A stretch of 64,000 nt of DNA, taken from assembly GCF_022835695.1 (NCBI RefSeq), contig NZ_BQUV01000006.1, positions 248,001-312,000 of the forward strand, given 5' to 3'. The position numbers were made by a program, and so were the translations under genes. Shown one piece after another: positions 52,775 to 61,408 of this stretch. The stretch's first letter is position 1. Every line of letters begins with the position of its first letter. The notes below the pieces were generated by a model. That model saw nothing but the letters and a program-made list of their open reading frames with translations, was not told where the DNA came from and searched no databases. The DNA comes from Bradyrhizobium sp. Ce-3. GTDB taxonomy: Bacteria > Pseudomonadota > Alphaproteobacteria > Rhizobiales > Xanthobacteraceae.

Positions 52775-53784
52775 GACGCTCTCTCTTCCGTTCGCGAAGG
52801 ATCAAATGCCGCCGTCACGATGTCGTTGGCCGCGTCCTTCAGTTTGTCGGACATATCCTGGGTCATGCGGCTCGCATGTTTGCCGAGATCCGCATCCGAT
52901 ACGCTTTTCGCGGCAGCATCAGCGGCCGACAATATGGCTTCCTTGGCCGTCTCCAAGCCGGACTGGGCGGCGTCGCGTGCGGCATGCTTCAGGTTATCGC
53001 TTGCCTTGCCGACCGCGACAGCCTCGGTCTTGGTATCGGGAAGGGAAGCCGCGATAATCGCGCCGATCGCGATTCCGAGGGTGCCGATCATCGCGGCGTT
53101 GTCATGGAACACCTGACGTACGGTTTCCGGTGCGGCGGTGGCCCTATCATGCGTGGTCGAGCGGGCCCGTTCGAGTTGGTCTTTGGCCGCTTCGGACGCA
53201 GCATCGAAGCCGGCTTTCACCTTGCCGCTCGTCTGGGTCGCCCGGTCCTTCAGGTCGCTTGCGAGATCGGTCGCCTTTGCTCGGGCTTCGCTTGCGAGTT
53301 CCACGGCGTGGCGCCCGGTCGCGGCTACCGTAGCTGCCGCGCCCTCGCTGAAGGACTGAACCCGCCCGGCGGCTTCGCCGGCCATTGCTCTTGTCCTTTC
53401 TACCGCCGGAGCTGCCACTTCCGCCGCGCGGGTACGCACCGTCTTCGAACTCAGGGCAACGCCAGCCACAATCATCAGGAGGGGCAGTGGAAAGCCCCGT
53501 GCCAGCCGCAGCGCAGGAACCGCGACGGCAGTCCCGGCAGCAAGCGCCTGCATCGGGTTCTCCATCGCTTGTTGCTTCAGCGTATCGAGCCAGCTTTGTG
53601 TCTTGCGGCTCACGAACTCGGACACCTCCGACTTGATGCCTTGTGGCGAGACCTTGTAGCGGAGGTCTTCTGCGGTGTCGGTAATCTGCTCTCTTAGCCG
53701 ATCAACGGTAGCCGCGAGCTGCGCGCGGCTCCGCTCGGACTCTTGTCGCAACTCCTCAACGGATCGCGTCGTCATGGCCGTCAC
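52771..53784 (-). CDS. DUF3618-domain membrane-associated protein
   Basis: A 337-residue protein. The N-terminal DUF3618 part (SVEELRQESERSRAQLAATVDRLREQI) is followed by a hydrophobic segment (LPLLMIVAGVALS), a long Ala-rich amphipathic region, a second membrane segment (AMIGTLGIAIGAIIAASLPD) and a further helix. It is the first gene of the four-gene operon and is preceded by a near-EcfG promoter at 53820-53844. Function is unknown but the setting suggests envelope stress. Confidence 0.8.
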   Translation of the reverse strand: MTAMTTRSVEELRQESERSRAQLAATVDRLREQITDTAEDLRYKVSPQGIKSEVSEFVSRKTQSWLDTLKQQAMENPMQALAAGTAVAVPALRLARGFPLPLLMIVAGVALSSKTVRTRAAEVAAPAVERTRAMAGEAAGRVQSFSEGAAATVAATGRHAVELASEARAKATDLASDLKDRATQTSGKVKAGFDAASEAAKDQLERARSTTHDRATAAPETVRQVFHDNAAMIGTLGIAIGAIIAASLPDTKTEAVAVGKASDNLKHAARDAAQSGLETAKEAILSAADAAAKSVSDADLGKHASRMTQDMSDKLKDAANDIVTAAFDPSRTEERAS

Positions 53785-54337
53785 CGCCTTAGTGCCTTTA
53801 TTGCCCTTGTTCTAAAACGAACTCGCCCTCTGTTGAATCGTTCCTCGGTGACCCCGGGGGCACGTGGCTCTACACTCGTCGGCGCGAGACTTCGCCGGCT
53901 CGGCGCTGGAAGCACCGCGCCGTCCCATCGGGCAAGCTTTGCGCCGCTCATACCGAGTCTCGATGAGCGGCGTCCCAGCCGGACCCCAATGCCCACTCAC
54001 CGCACCAGCTGCGAACCTAAGATGAGACCGATAAGAGGGACAGGTATGGCGGGTCGACCCGAAGTGGCTGCGCAGCCTATCGGGAATATCCTTCCTGGGT
54101 CGTTGCTGGCTGCTTCAGGTCTCGGGCACCATGGCCGCGGCACGACACGACCACATTTGCTATCTGCACAGCACCTCCTCTAAACGGCGAGCGATGTAGG
54201 TCAAACACGTCATCGCGATTGTGATCCAGCGCCCGCCGACGTGTTGGGCCGCGGAAGCCGCGGCCCGACGGGCCTGGCCTAATTGGAACAACGCGGGGCC
54301 TGCAAGCCTTGAAGTGCGTTCAATCAGGACGTCGGCC
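53785..54337. other. 553-base gap with hairpin and near-EcfG promoter
   Basis: On the minus strand GGAAC-N16-AGTT (53844-53820) faces the DUF3618 operon. At 54246-54266 a perfect 9-base stem (GGGCCGCGG/CCGCGGCCC) with AAG loop precedes the BrkB gene. A 45-residue frame (54046-54183) has a ribosome site but no protein-like character. No other gene is recognised. Confidence 0.45.
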
Positions 54338-55284
54338 ATGGCGGCGACTTGGAGAATTCTCAAACAGGCCATGAGCGGTTTTCTCGCCCATGAAGCATTA
54401 AGCAGGGGCGCCGCTATCGCCTTCTATGTTGTGACTTCACTCGCGCCCGTCCTTCTGATCGTGGTGGCGATTGCCGGCCTCGTATTCGGGGCAGACGCCG
54501 TGCGTGGCAGCCTCGTGAAGGAACTGAGTGGACTGTTCGGGCAGCAAGGCGGCGAACTGATCCAAACCATGCTCGCGCGGTCAAGCGACAAATCATCCAG
54601 CGCGGCCGCGTCGTTTCTTGGTATACTGATTGTAGTCATCACGGCGTCCGGCGTCTTCAGCGAAATGCAGAGAGGATCCGCGCCTCGGAGGTCAAATCAC
54701 CCGATCAACCTTGGTTTTCCTTGATCCGGACGCGCGCTGCGAGTTTGGGGCTCGTCGCTGCGCTGGGCTTCCTTTTGATGGTGTCCTTGGCCGCAAGTAC
54801 GGCCCTCGCGGCGCTCGGAAATTATTTCGGCACGCACGCGGCTTTCGCGCTGCCGTTGCTGTCGCTTTTAAATACCGTCGTCTCGATAGCGCTGTTTACC
54901 GCGTTGTTTGCCGCCATCTTCAAGGTGCTGCCGGACGCGCCTATCGCCTGGCGCGACGTCATTATCGGCGGCTTCGTCACTGCCATCCTGTTCACGATCG
55001 GAAAATCGTTGATCGGCTGGTACCTCGGGACGACTGCCGCCAGTTCCGGCTACGGCGCGGCTGGCGCCCTAATCTTGATTTTGCTGTGGGCCTATTACTC
55101 TGCGCAAATTTTCTCGTTTGGCGCCGAACTCACGCGCGCCATCGCCGGGCCAACGCCAAAACCCGGCGATCAACAAGATAATGGGGACGATCGCTCGAAA
55201 CCGGCCTCGCTGCAGCTGGATGATCGTGACGCTTGGCAGCCGCACCGCTTTAGCGCAACATTTAGATTCGGACAGGGTGAGTGA
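54338..55284 (+). pseudogene. YihY/BrkB-family membrane protein, frameshifted
   Basis: The first frame from ATG 54338 gives MAATWRILKQAMSGFLAHEA and AAIAFYVVTSLAPVLLIVVA, then GVFSEMQ, and loses homology at about 54672. The second frame resumes as PDQPWFSLIRTRAASLGLV, near 54698, and carries the remaining helices and the signature YGAAGALILILLWAYYSAQI. The normal stretch between EMQ and the resumption (ALNxIW...) is largely missing and the frames differ, so a small deletion has broken the gene. It could also be a sequencing error. The intact protein would have six membrane helices. Confidence 0.78.
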
Positions 55285-55538
55285 CATGTTGCCCGTCCAA
55301 GCATCGATTATCGGGACTGTGAAAGTTGCGCCGACCTGGCGCTGACGACCTCCCGCCCGCGTGACTGGCGGCCGCTGTCGAATGCATAAATCGATTTGCC
55401 GACGGGCGTTTCGCTCTGCCGATAAGCTTTGGCCCGTGTCCGCAGTCGCTGAGCGCCACCGCCACCACCGCCGGCTCTGGGCCGGCCTCTCGTCGACGAA
55501 CGGGCAGCCGCAACTGGGTCGGGCCATTAGCAGCGATG

Positions 55539-55796
55539 CTAGTACCGGTGACGCCATCCCCAAGGGCGCGGTCCATAGAACCGGGGCCCATAATATCCGT
55601 AGGCGCCGTAAAAGTTCGGACGCCAATGGCAGCGGCCCCAAGGATTACAGACCCAGCGCACCTAATCGAGGTTCGCGTTATCGCCGGCAATGCTGCCCGC
55701 TTCCGGCTGCCCGTTCGGAATGGCCCAAGCCGAGTTGGCAGCAAGGGTTATGCCTCCGAACAGGGATAGCCCGATTACAGCGTACTTGAGTTTCAT
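55539..55796 (-). pseudogene. small exported Trp/Tyr/Gly-rich protein with in-frame TAG
   Basis: From ATG (complement ending at 55796, with GGAGG upstream) the frame encodes a signal peptide (MKLKYAVIGLSLFGGITLAA...WA), then IPNGQPEAGSIAGDNANLD, a TAG at codon 45 (55662-55664), then VRWVCNPWGRCHWRPN, a YGAYGYYGPRFYGPRPW tail and the stop at 55541-55539. The part after the TAG is conserved in related small proteins, in which a Gln codon normally comes before VRWVC (compare IDQVRLVCNEYGRC in the intact gene at 61067-61384). A single CAG to TAG change would explain this. Confidence 0.72.
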
Positions 55797-56101
55797 AACA
55801 ACCTCCTTTGTCGGAAGCTTCAACTCGCGCAGTCAGTTTGTTGCCATTACGAGCGGGCCTTTTCGGAATTAATGTTTGTGAACACACGCTTAGCAACGCC
55901 TGCCTATCCCTGCTTTCTCCGCGAGATCTGATGGGTGGATTTCGGCCGGCGGACGATCTCGACCCAGATTGAGCCCCGGCTTTTCGCGATGAAGACCGCG
56001 ATCGGCGGCTGCCGGCACTCGCCCGCGCTTCTCCGAGAGATATTGAACGGCTCGTTGCAACAACGCTGCCGCAACTACGTCGTCTCTTGGAGGAGACGGC
56101 C
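55797..56101. other. 305-base gap
   Basis: This holds the upstream region of the minus-strand small gene and of the plus-strand gene at 56102, which has GGAGGAGA just before its ATG. No further gene or stress-promoter motif is recognised. Confidence 0.4.
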
Positions 56102-56338
56102 ATGACTGACGAAGATCGTCACAAGCTGCATGCAACAGTCGAGCAATACCGTGCCTTGCTGGCGGAGACCACTGACCCGATGGGACGGCTGCTGTTGAGA
56201 GATATCTTGGCCGAACTTGAAGATGCGGAGAGCCAGCTCTCGGCCGGCTCATCTGACAAAGCTGCGCCCACTGAGAGCCCACCTTCGCACAAAACGCCCC
56301 CGGCGGGTGAGGGCGGGGCCTCCGGCACCGGAGGTTGA
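56102..56338 (+). CDS. small hypothetical protein, 78 aa
   Basis: A 78-residue protein. The first 45 residues form an amphipathic helical hairpin (DRHKLHATVEQYRALLAETT and GRLLLRDILAELEDAESQL), and the remainder is a Gly/Pro/Ser/Ala-rich tail. ATG at 56102 has a good GGAGGAGA site ten bases upstream. No known family. Confidence 0.65.
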   Translation: MTDEDRHKLHATVEQYRALLAETTDPMGRLLLRDILAELEDAESQLSAGSSDKAAPTESPPSHKTPPAGEGGASGTGG

Positions 56339-56533
56339 GGGCGCCACGCGACTGACAACGACATCGGCGTCCCCTCGAAACGCTCCGAACTGGACTCCCT
56401 GGCTTCTGTTCACTTTTGGCCTGTCTTACGCCGGGCTCTTTGATAAACTCCGAATTGACCGGTCGACGGGCATCTAGCTTTGCCCTGATCGACAAGGCTC
56501 CCCGGTATCCGCACCTCGATGCGGGCGACCTCG

Positions 56534-56662
56534 ATGAATGATCTCCTTGAGCGCCTGCGGCGCACCATTCTGCAATCGGGTCGTGCCGATCTGATGATTG
56601 CCGCGATCACATCCTTCCTTGCCTGGATTATCGTGCAGGGCCTTAGGGGCGTGGTCGGCTGA
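56534..56662 (+). CDS. predicted 42-aa single-helix membrane protein
   Basis: A short frame encoding MNDLLERLRRTILQSGRADL then MIAAITSFLAWIIVQGLRGV, a basic amphipathic start and one membrane helix. It is too short for confident coding prediction and has only a weak ribosome site (GGGCGACC). It lies just before the stress promoter of the PRC-barrel gene. Confidence 0.35.
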   Translation: MNDLLERLRRTILQSGRADLMIAAITSFLAWIIVQGLRGVVG

Positions 56663-56688
56663 GCGGTTTTGATCGTGCGCGCAGTCGA

Positions 56689-56713
56689 GGAACGTCTGGC
56701 CTTCGGCACCGTT
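56689..56713 (+). promoter_or_regulatory. EcfG-type general stress promoter (exact match)
   Basis: GGAAC, 16 bases and CGTT lie 30 bases before the PRC-barrel gene start, a suitable distance for a short leader. Confidence 0.8.
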
Positions 56714-56742
56714 TGTCCGTGTTCAAAGCAGAGGAGGGCCTC

Positions 56743-57105
56743 ATGGCCACAGAACAACGTGAGACGGGCACCCTGATCGGTAGCGACAAGGTGGAGGGCA
56801 CGGCCGTTTACGGCGCCGACAATCAAAAGATTGGCTCGATTGAGCGGGTGATGATCGACAAGCTGAGTGGCAAGGTTTCCTATGCGGTGCTGAGCTTCGG
56901 CGGCTTCCTCGGCCTCGGCGATGATCACTATCCCCTGCCGTGGCAATCGCTGAAGTACGACACAGCACTCGGCGGATACCGGACCAACATCACCCAGCAG
57001 CAGCTGGAAGGCGCACCAAAGTACGCCGATGAGACGAGCTGGAATTGGGAGGATACTTCGCGGACACGCGCCGTTAACGACTACTATGGCGTCACGGGTC
57101 TCTAA
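56743..57105 (+). CDS. PRC-barrel domain protein
   Basis: A 120-residue cytoplasmic protein with one PRC-barrel domain (LIGSDKVEGTAVYGADNQKI, then IERVMIDKLSGKVSYAVLSF, FLGLGDDHYPLPWQSLKYD). The domain is known from ribosome maturation and photosynthetic reaction-centre proteins, and from stress-induced single-domain proteins in rhizobia, which is the best fit here. ATG at 56743 follows an AGGAGGG-type site (GCAGAGGAGGG). An exact stress promoter lies upstream. Confidence 0.88.
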   Translation: MATEQRETGTLIGSDKVEGTAVYGADNQKIGSIERVMIDKLSGKVSYAVLSFGGFLGLGDDHYPLPWQSLKYDTALGGYRTNITQQQLEGAPKYADETSWNWEDTSRTRAVNDYYGVTGL

Positions 57106-57930
57106 GGAGGCTTGTTAGGATCGTTGGTATCGGCGAACCTCGCAAGATGCCACGTCCTAAAAGGAGCCGTTGCCTATATCCGCAGTGGAACACGGGCCTC
57201 TGCCTTTGCGTGCAACGGCTCTTGCGCTTCCGCGCATCCCGGGCGTTCGGCGTTGCAATAATCGGAACGAACCTTGGACTTATCGAGGACTGGCGGTACG
57301 CTGAGAAGCGTGAACTGCAAGGGATCGAGGCCGCGCTAAACTTGCGTCCAGACGATCGGCATTGAGACCGGCGCACGTGGACGTGCTCGAGGTGAGAGTG
57401 GCGCCCCGGCCGTGAAGAATTGATCGTCCGAAGATGGTCGAGGGATATTTTCCCCTTCACTTCGGCCTGCTCATGTTGACTAAATGGCGACCGGACTAGG
57501 ACGGTAAGCGGCGTCACGACGCCCCGGTCGTCTTATAAAACGGCACGAGACCGAGATCGCGAAGGCGATCGTGAATTCTTTCGCTGCTCCTTCTGCTCTG
57601 GACGTTGCCGGTCATCGCGAGGCTGCTGTTCGCTGTTCCTATAGGCGCGCTGACTGCCACGCCCACGTCCGGCAAGTTGTTTGTCACCCCCGAAGAACGA
57701 GCGCCACCTCCGGGCTTGCGTCTGGCGAACGAATTGAGTGCGTCGGTAGAAGTAGGGATCAAACCCGCCTTAGTGGTGGTGCGCGAAGACGCCGCACTCC
57801 TAGCCTTCCACATCGCGCAGCTGTCGTCTCCTCGCGCCGCCCGACCTGACACGATCCCCCTTCGTAGTGCAGCGAGCAGCTTCGAAACAGCGCCCGATAG
57901 ACCCGATAGAGAGTTGCATTCCTGGGGCGC
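57106..57930. other. 825-base gap, possible remnants only
   Basis: Several frames are open but none is convincing. A plus-strand frame opening at 57575 starts with a hydrophobic run (ILSLLLLLWTLPVIARLLFA) and continues with LVVVREDAALLAFHIAQL, which looks protein-like, but it has no good start (TTG at 57605 at best) and overlaps the end of the TAXI gene. It may be a relic of a small membrane-anchored protein. Nothing else was recognised. Confidence 0.4.
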
Positions 57931-59334
57931 TTATCGGCGAGAGGCAAGGGTTGGACCCGAAGCTTTTGTTTGATCCGCCGGGACGCCCTGCAGCGTCGCT
58001 CGCCTTTCGGCTACGGCATGATTGAACAGTTCAAGTACCAGACCGAATGCGGCCAGGTCCTCTTGTTCGAGCGTTCCATCATCGTAGCACTTCAGGGTCT
58101 CGTCGATGATCGCATCGACTTCGCGCTGCGACGTCAGCAGATCCTGTTCGGACTCGGCGTCGCGAACCTTCCGGACTACGACCAGAATGCGGTTGCGATG
58201 ACTGGTGGTGTCGTCCCGGTCGTCCCGGTTCAGATAGCGACGCAGCCAAGCGGCGGCCGAACCGATGCCAGAAAGAAGAAGCAAGGCGAACCAGAAGTAG
58301 TCGCTGTATTTGTCCAGAAAGGTTCGCTCGGTACCGTTGATGACCGCCGCGGCGCCCCGATGCACGGAGGGCTCCGCCTCCTTCTCCGTCTCGGGCTTCG
58401 TGATGTGCGCGGCGCCGGCGACTCGTTGCGCGATGGTGTCTCGGACAGCGAAAAGCTGCCGGTAGAAGGCCGCTGCCTTAGCTTCTGACAGTTCTTTCCT
58501 GGCCAGGATGAGATGGTTGACGCTGATGGTGTCGACCTTGTCCTCGGGCCAGGCCGGTTTCGCGTTGAAGACACCGCCCGGAATTTCCTCGGCTTCGTAG
58601 CGGGCGTTCTTCAAAGCGATCGCCTCGGATGCTTCGACCGGAAGAAACTTCGGAGCTCCGCGCGACCGCGAAGTCGCGGCGATCGCGGCGGCAGTGATCT
58701 TGCTGTCGAGCGGACCGACGGCGAGATAGGCATCGAGGGTGGCGTCTTGCGCAAGTTTTTCGATTTCTTCGGTCCCGAATTGGACCGTCGTAATCTTGTC
58801 CGGGTCCACGCCGGAGCCGCCGAGAATGGTCCGTAGTAATGCGAGGTTGGCTCCGGTCCTTCCGATGATGCCGACCTTGCGACCCGCCAGATCGGCGATC
58901 TCTCCGATCTTGCCGCTGGCCTTCTTCCTGGAGTCTTTGCCCAGTCGCCCGGAGGGCGACCACAGGACGACGTAGTTCTTCCGCAGGACGGCCACTGTCT
59001 GCGCGTCGGCAGGCATGCCAAGGTCGCCGCGACCGATTGCCAGGTCGGCTTTGTCGACGCCCAGCAGAGCCATGGATTCGGCCGCCCCTTCCGTCGTGAT
59101 CGGGGAAAGCTTGACCATCCTGCTTTCCTCTCCGAAAGCCTCGGCCATCGCTTGAACCACCTGATGATCGTCGCTGCCTGCCGGTCCGACTGCCACCCGG
59201 AGGATCTCGGGCTGCAAGACGTAGAAGAGGGAGGCCGCAGCGCCGCCGAAAACAACAAATCCCAAAGCCAGCACGATCAATAGCCTTCGCTGGCGTCGAT
59301 CTTGGGTACTCCTGACTGGATCGGAAGATGACAT
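57931..59334 (-). CDS. TAXI-family TRAP-type solute-binding protein with membrane anchors
   Basis: A 467-residue protein. An N-terminal membrane helix (LLIVLALGFVVFGGAAASLFYVL) precedes a TAXI-type binding domain (about residues 45-320; LRVAVGPAGSDDHQVVQAMA, DLAIGRGDLGM, LAGRKVGIIGRTGANLALLR). A second helix (YFWFALLLLSGIGSAAAWLRRYL) is followed by a cytoplasmic helical tail of about 100 residues. No TRAP permease gene lies nearby, so this anchored form may sense or scavenge rather than feed a transporter. A near-EcfG promoter (GGAAC-N16-GGTT, 59424-59400 on the minus strand) is upstream. Confidence 0.86.
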   Translation of the reverse strand: MSSSDPVRSTQDRRQRRLLIVLALGFVVFGGAAASLFYVLQPEILRVAVGPAGSDDHQVVQAMAEAFGEESRMVKLSPITTEGAAESMALLGVDKADLAIGRGDLGMPADAQTVAVLRKNYVVLWSPSGRLGKDSRKKASGKIGEIADLAGRKVGIIGRTGANLALLRTILGGSGVDPDKITTVQFGTEEIEKLAQDATLDAYLAVGPLDSKITAAAIAATSRSRGAPKFLPVEASEAIALKNARYEAEEIPGGVFNAKPAWPEDKVDTISVNHLILARKELSEAKAAAFYRQLFAVRDTIAQRVAGAAHITKPETEKEAEPSVHRGAAAVINGTERTFLDKYSDYFWFALLLLSGIGSAAAWLRRYLNRDDRDDTTSHRNRILVVVRKVRDAESEQDLLTSQREVDAIIDETLKCYDDGTLEQEDLAAFGLVLELFNHAVAERRATLQGVPADQTKASGPTLASRR

Positions 59335-59522
59335 CAGCAGAACCTACGTGAACAAACGTGTGCTTGGGAACTGCAAGCGCGCCGCCGGGAATTTGGGCGA
59401 ACCGGTGTCCGACCGGAATGTTCCTTTGCGCGATAATGAGTTCACCCGGCTTCCACTGAATACTTCTTCGGGCGCCGATGGCGGAACCTGCCATCATTCG
59501 AAGGTTCGCGACGCTGCCGCAT

Positions 59523-59881
59523 ATGGCGGCGAGGAGGAAGAATAAGCTTCTACTGACGACCGCGATGGCGGTGATGATCTCGACGGGCGCGATGGCGCAG
59601 TCCACGGTGGTCACCACCACAGGCACCGGCCATGCCGCTGCCGTTCAGATCGAACCCGAATACCGCACCAAAATCCGTACCTACGTCACCGAACACAAGA
59701 TCCGTCCGATACAGAGCCGCGAGGAGACGTCGTCGGTTCACCGGTGCCGCGCGATGTCGAGCTCAAGGCAGTGCCCGACGAATGGGGCCCCTCGCTCACC
59801 AAGTACCGCTACGTCTATTCGGGCGAACGGGTGATGCTGGTCGACCCGTCGACGCGCACCGTGGTCCAGGAAGTGGATTAG
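59523..59881 (+). pseudogene. DUF1236-type exported protein, frameshifted
   Basis: From ATG 59523 the frame gives a signal peptide (LLLTTAMAVMISTGAMAQ) and VQIEPEYRTKIRTYVTEHKI, then leaves the family at about 59728. The next frame carries on with DVVGSPVPRDVELKAVP and a YRYVYSGERVMLVDPSTRTV end, the normal DUF1236 finish, and stops at 59881. One indel near 59725-59730 separates the halves. The intact gene at 61409-62512 has two copies of the same end motif. Confidence 0.75.
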
Positions 59882-59974
59882 GCGAAGCGGGGCGCATCGT
59901 CTGAACGCGGCCCGCCCCGCTCAACGTCCGGCCCCAGCCGCAAAAGCGATCCTTCATTCCGAGAACGGCGGTCC

Positions 59975-60388
59975 ATGACGATCATCCAATATTTCGTATT
60001 CGTAGGCGGGCTTCTGCTGACGCTGCTCTTTGCCGCGGACCGGTACCTGCCGGCCCCGACCGAGCGCGAAGGCGTGACCGATCCCGACAAGATGACCATC
60101 CGGATCGGCTCGGCGAGAAGTCTTCCGAAGAAGACCGTCTTCCACACGCGTCCGCGCGCCGACGCCCCGAAGGTCGTGCAGGCCGAGCAGATGCCCGACG
60201 AACCGTAGCAGCCGCTGCGGGAGGCGATGGCCGCCCTCCATGCAGCGCCTCCTTCGGAGATCAAGAAAGAAACGCAGACCAAGTCCCGGGCGGAGCCGCA
60301 TGTCACGCGACTGACGAGGATGTCGAGAAGAGCTCGCGAACGGCGGCTGGCTTTCGAACGGCACGAGCTTTTCTTCGGAGATCGGTGA
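59975..60388 (+). pseudogene. small anchored protein gene split by in-frame TAG
   Basis: ATG 59975 opens a 77-residue frame with a membrane helix (YFVFVGGLLLTLLFAADRYL) and a soluble tail ending QAEQMPDEP, then TAG at 60206-60208. The same frame remains open for 59 more codons (QPLREAMAALHAAPPSEIKK, RMSRRARERRLAFERHEL) to TGA at 60386-60388. The second part is strongly protein-like, and a terminator-type hairpin follows 24 bases after the later stop and not after the TAG. This suggests the ancestral gene ended at 60388. The 77-residue form could still be made. Confidence 0.68.
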
Positions 60389-60412
60389 GCGGAAGATGGG
60401 CCCCACCACGAA

Positions 60413-60439
60413 AAGGCCGCGCCTTTGCCGCGCGGCCTT
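60413..60439 (+). terminator. terminator-type hairpin
   Basis: AAGGCCGCGC and GCGCGGCCTT form a perfect 10-base stem with a 7-base loop, followed by GGTTGCGATT. It lies 24 bases after the stop at 60388 on the plus strand. Confidence 0.65.
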
Positions 60440-60462
60440 GGTTGCGATTAAATGGACTGGTT

Positions 60463-60785
60463 TCACAGTGGGTAGTTGGGATGCCAGCGGTCCCGCACGA
60501 CCGGATAGGATCAGCGGTATAGGCGTGGGCGGGGCGCACGACGCGGTGATAACGGTGGCCGTAGGATACGGGCGCCGTGTAGCCGCCGCCCCAGCGATAG
60601 GGTTCGTCGTAGCCATAGTGGCTAATAGCCGCTGCCGCCGCATAGCCGGGTTCCCAGCCGTAAGCCGAGGAGGCAAGCCCGCCGATTACAGCCTCCGCAA
60701 GCAGGCCGCCGGCGATACCGGTCCCCAGCCACTCGCCAGTGAGCTTCGGCATGGATTCAAAAAGGTCGCCCACGACGCCTGCCAC
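60463..60785 (-). pseudogene. small Gly/Tyr-rich hydrophobic-start protein, frameshifted
   Basis: The minus-strand frame from 60785 contains a glycine-zipper-like helix (GTGIAGGLLAEAVIGGLASS), then YGWEPGYAAAAAISHYGYDE and HRYHRVVRPAHAYTADP. At about 60510 the family-like ending continues in the next frame (YPVVRDRWHPNYPL, stop at 60465-60463), so one base is lost. The true start is unclear because the region just upstream is a piece of a DNA ligase gene; the N-terminus may be missing too. Confidence 0.55.
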
Positions 60786-60790
60786 ATCAG

Positions 60791-60862
60791 GGGGACTCCG
60801 CGGTCATCGACGGCGAGATCGTCGTGCCGGCCGCCGACGGCACGACCGACTTCTCGGTCTAG
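60791..60862 (+). pseudogene. fragment of ATP-dependent DNA ligase gene
   Basis: A 23-codon stretch reads DSAVIDGEIVVPAADGTTDF (then SV and TAG). This closely resembles the conserved adenylation-domain motif of LigD-type ATP-dependent DNA ligases (the A/DGEIV stretch after the nucleophile lysine region). The flanking sequence on both sides is unrelated, so only this piece remains. Confidence 0.5.
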
Positions 60863-61033
60863 GTCGACCATGGATCTGACGAGACTGCCGCCGCCACCTG
60901 CAGAAGCGGTCGAAGCCGCATCCGAAAGCGGCAGGGCCGGGTCCGGCGTCGAGCCGCGCCAGCAGTTGCTCTTTCCGTCTTCCAATCTGGCAGGAGCGGA
61001 CTTCAGATCACCGCAACGTCGATATCCGTATCG

Positions 61034-61060
61034 AAAGGACCGCTCGGCGAGCGGCCCTTT
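61034..61060 (-). terminator. hairpin after small exported protein gene
   Basis: On the minus strand AAAGG(G)CCGCTC and GAGCGG(T)CCTTT pair over a short loop, with one mismatch. It lies 7 bases after the stop of the gene at 61067-61384. Confidence 0.65.
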
Positions 61061-61066
61061 CATTGG

Positions 61067-61384
61067 TTACCAACGGCCGGCGCCGAAGCTGAAGCCGATG
61101 CTCGGCCCGCCGCCGTAGTAGCCGTAACCGCGATCGTAGTATCCTGGTGCGCCGTAGTAGCCGTAGCTCCGGCGCACGACGTAGCCGTCGTCGTCGCCGT
61201 AATAGCGCTCGACATAGCGGGGACCGCGGGTCCGGAAGCAGCGGCCGTACTCGTTGCAAACGAGCCGGACCTGGTCGATCCCGGATAACTCGGGTGAACC
61301 GACCGCGGTCGGATTGAGCGGAGCGGCGGAGGCAGCCGAAGCCAATAAGGCCGTCGCGAAAGCTCCAAGTGCAATTGTCTTCAT
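61067..61384 (-). CDS. small exported Tyr/Gly-rich protein
   Basis: A 105-residue protein with a signal peptide (MKTIALGAFATALLASAASA). The mature part holds IDQVRLVCNEYGRCFRTRGP with two cysteines, then a Tyr/Gly-rich tail (SYGYYGAPGYYDRGYGYYGG). It is an intact relative of the TAG-split gene at 55539-55796, which has the same VRxVCNxxGRC core. Ribosome site GGAAGGAGAA precedes the ATG. It sits 24 bases after the DUF1236 gene, likely one operon. Confidence 0.78.
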   Translation of the reverse strand: MKTIALGAFATALLASAASAAPLNPTAVGSPELSGIDQVRLVCNEYGRCFRTRGPRYVERYYGDDDGYVVRRSYGYYGAPGYYDRGYGYYGGGPSIGFSFGAGRW

Positions 61385-61408
61385 GAGCGTTCTCCTTCCT
61401 TGGCGAGA

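Noticed and set aside
54046-54183. 45-residue frame with a ribosome-like GAGGGA before ATG
   Set aside because: Composition is not protein-like and nothing supports it beyond the possible ribosome site.
57605-57973. Plus-strand frame with hydrophobic start in the 57-58 kb gap
   Set aside because: It lacks an ATG/GTG start and ribosome site and overlaps the TAXI gene end; kept only as a note on the gap.
55539-60388. Genome-wide TAG recoding
   Set aside because: TAG ends apparently intact genes in this window (for example gspG and the 4-base-spaced TPR gene region), so TAG works as a normal stop here.
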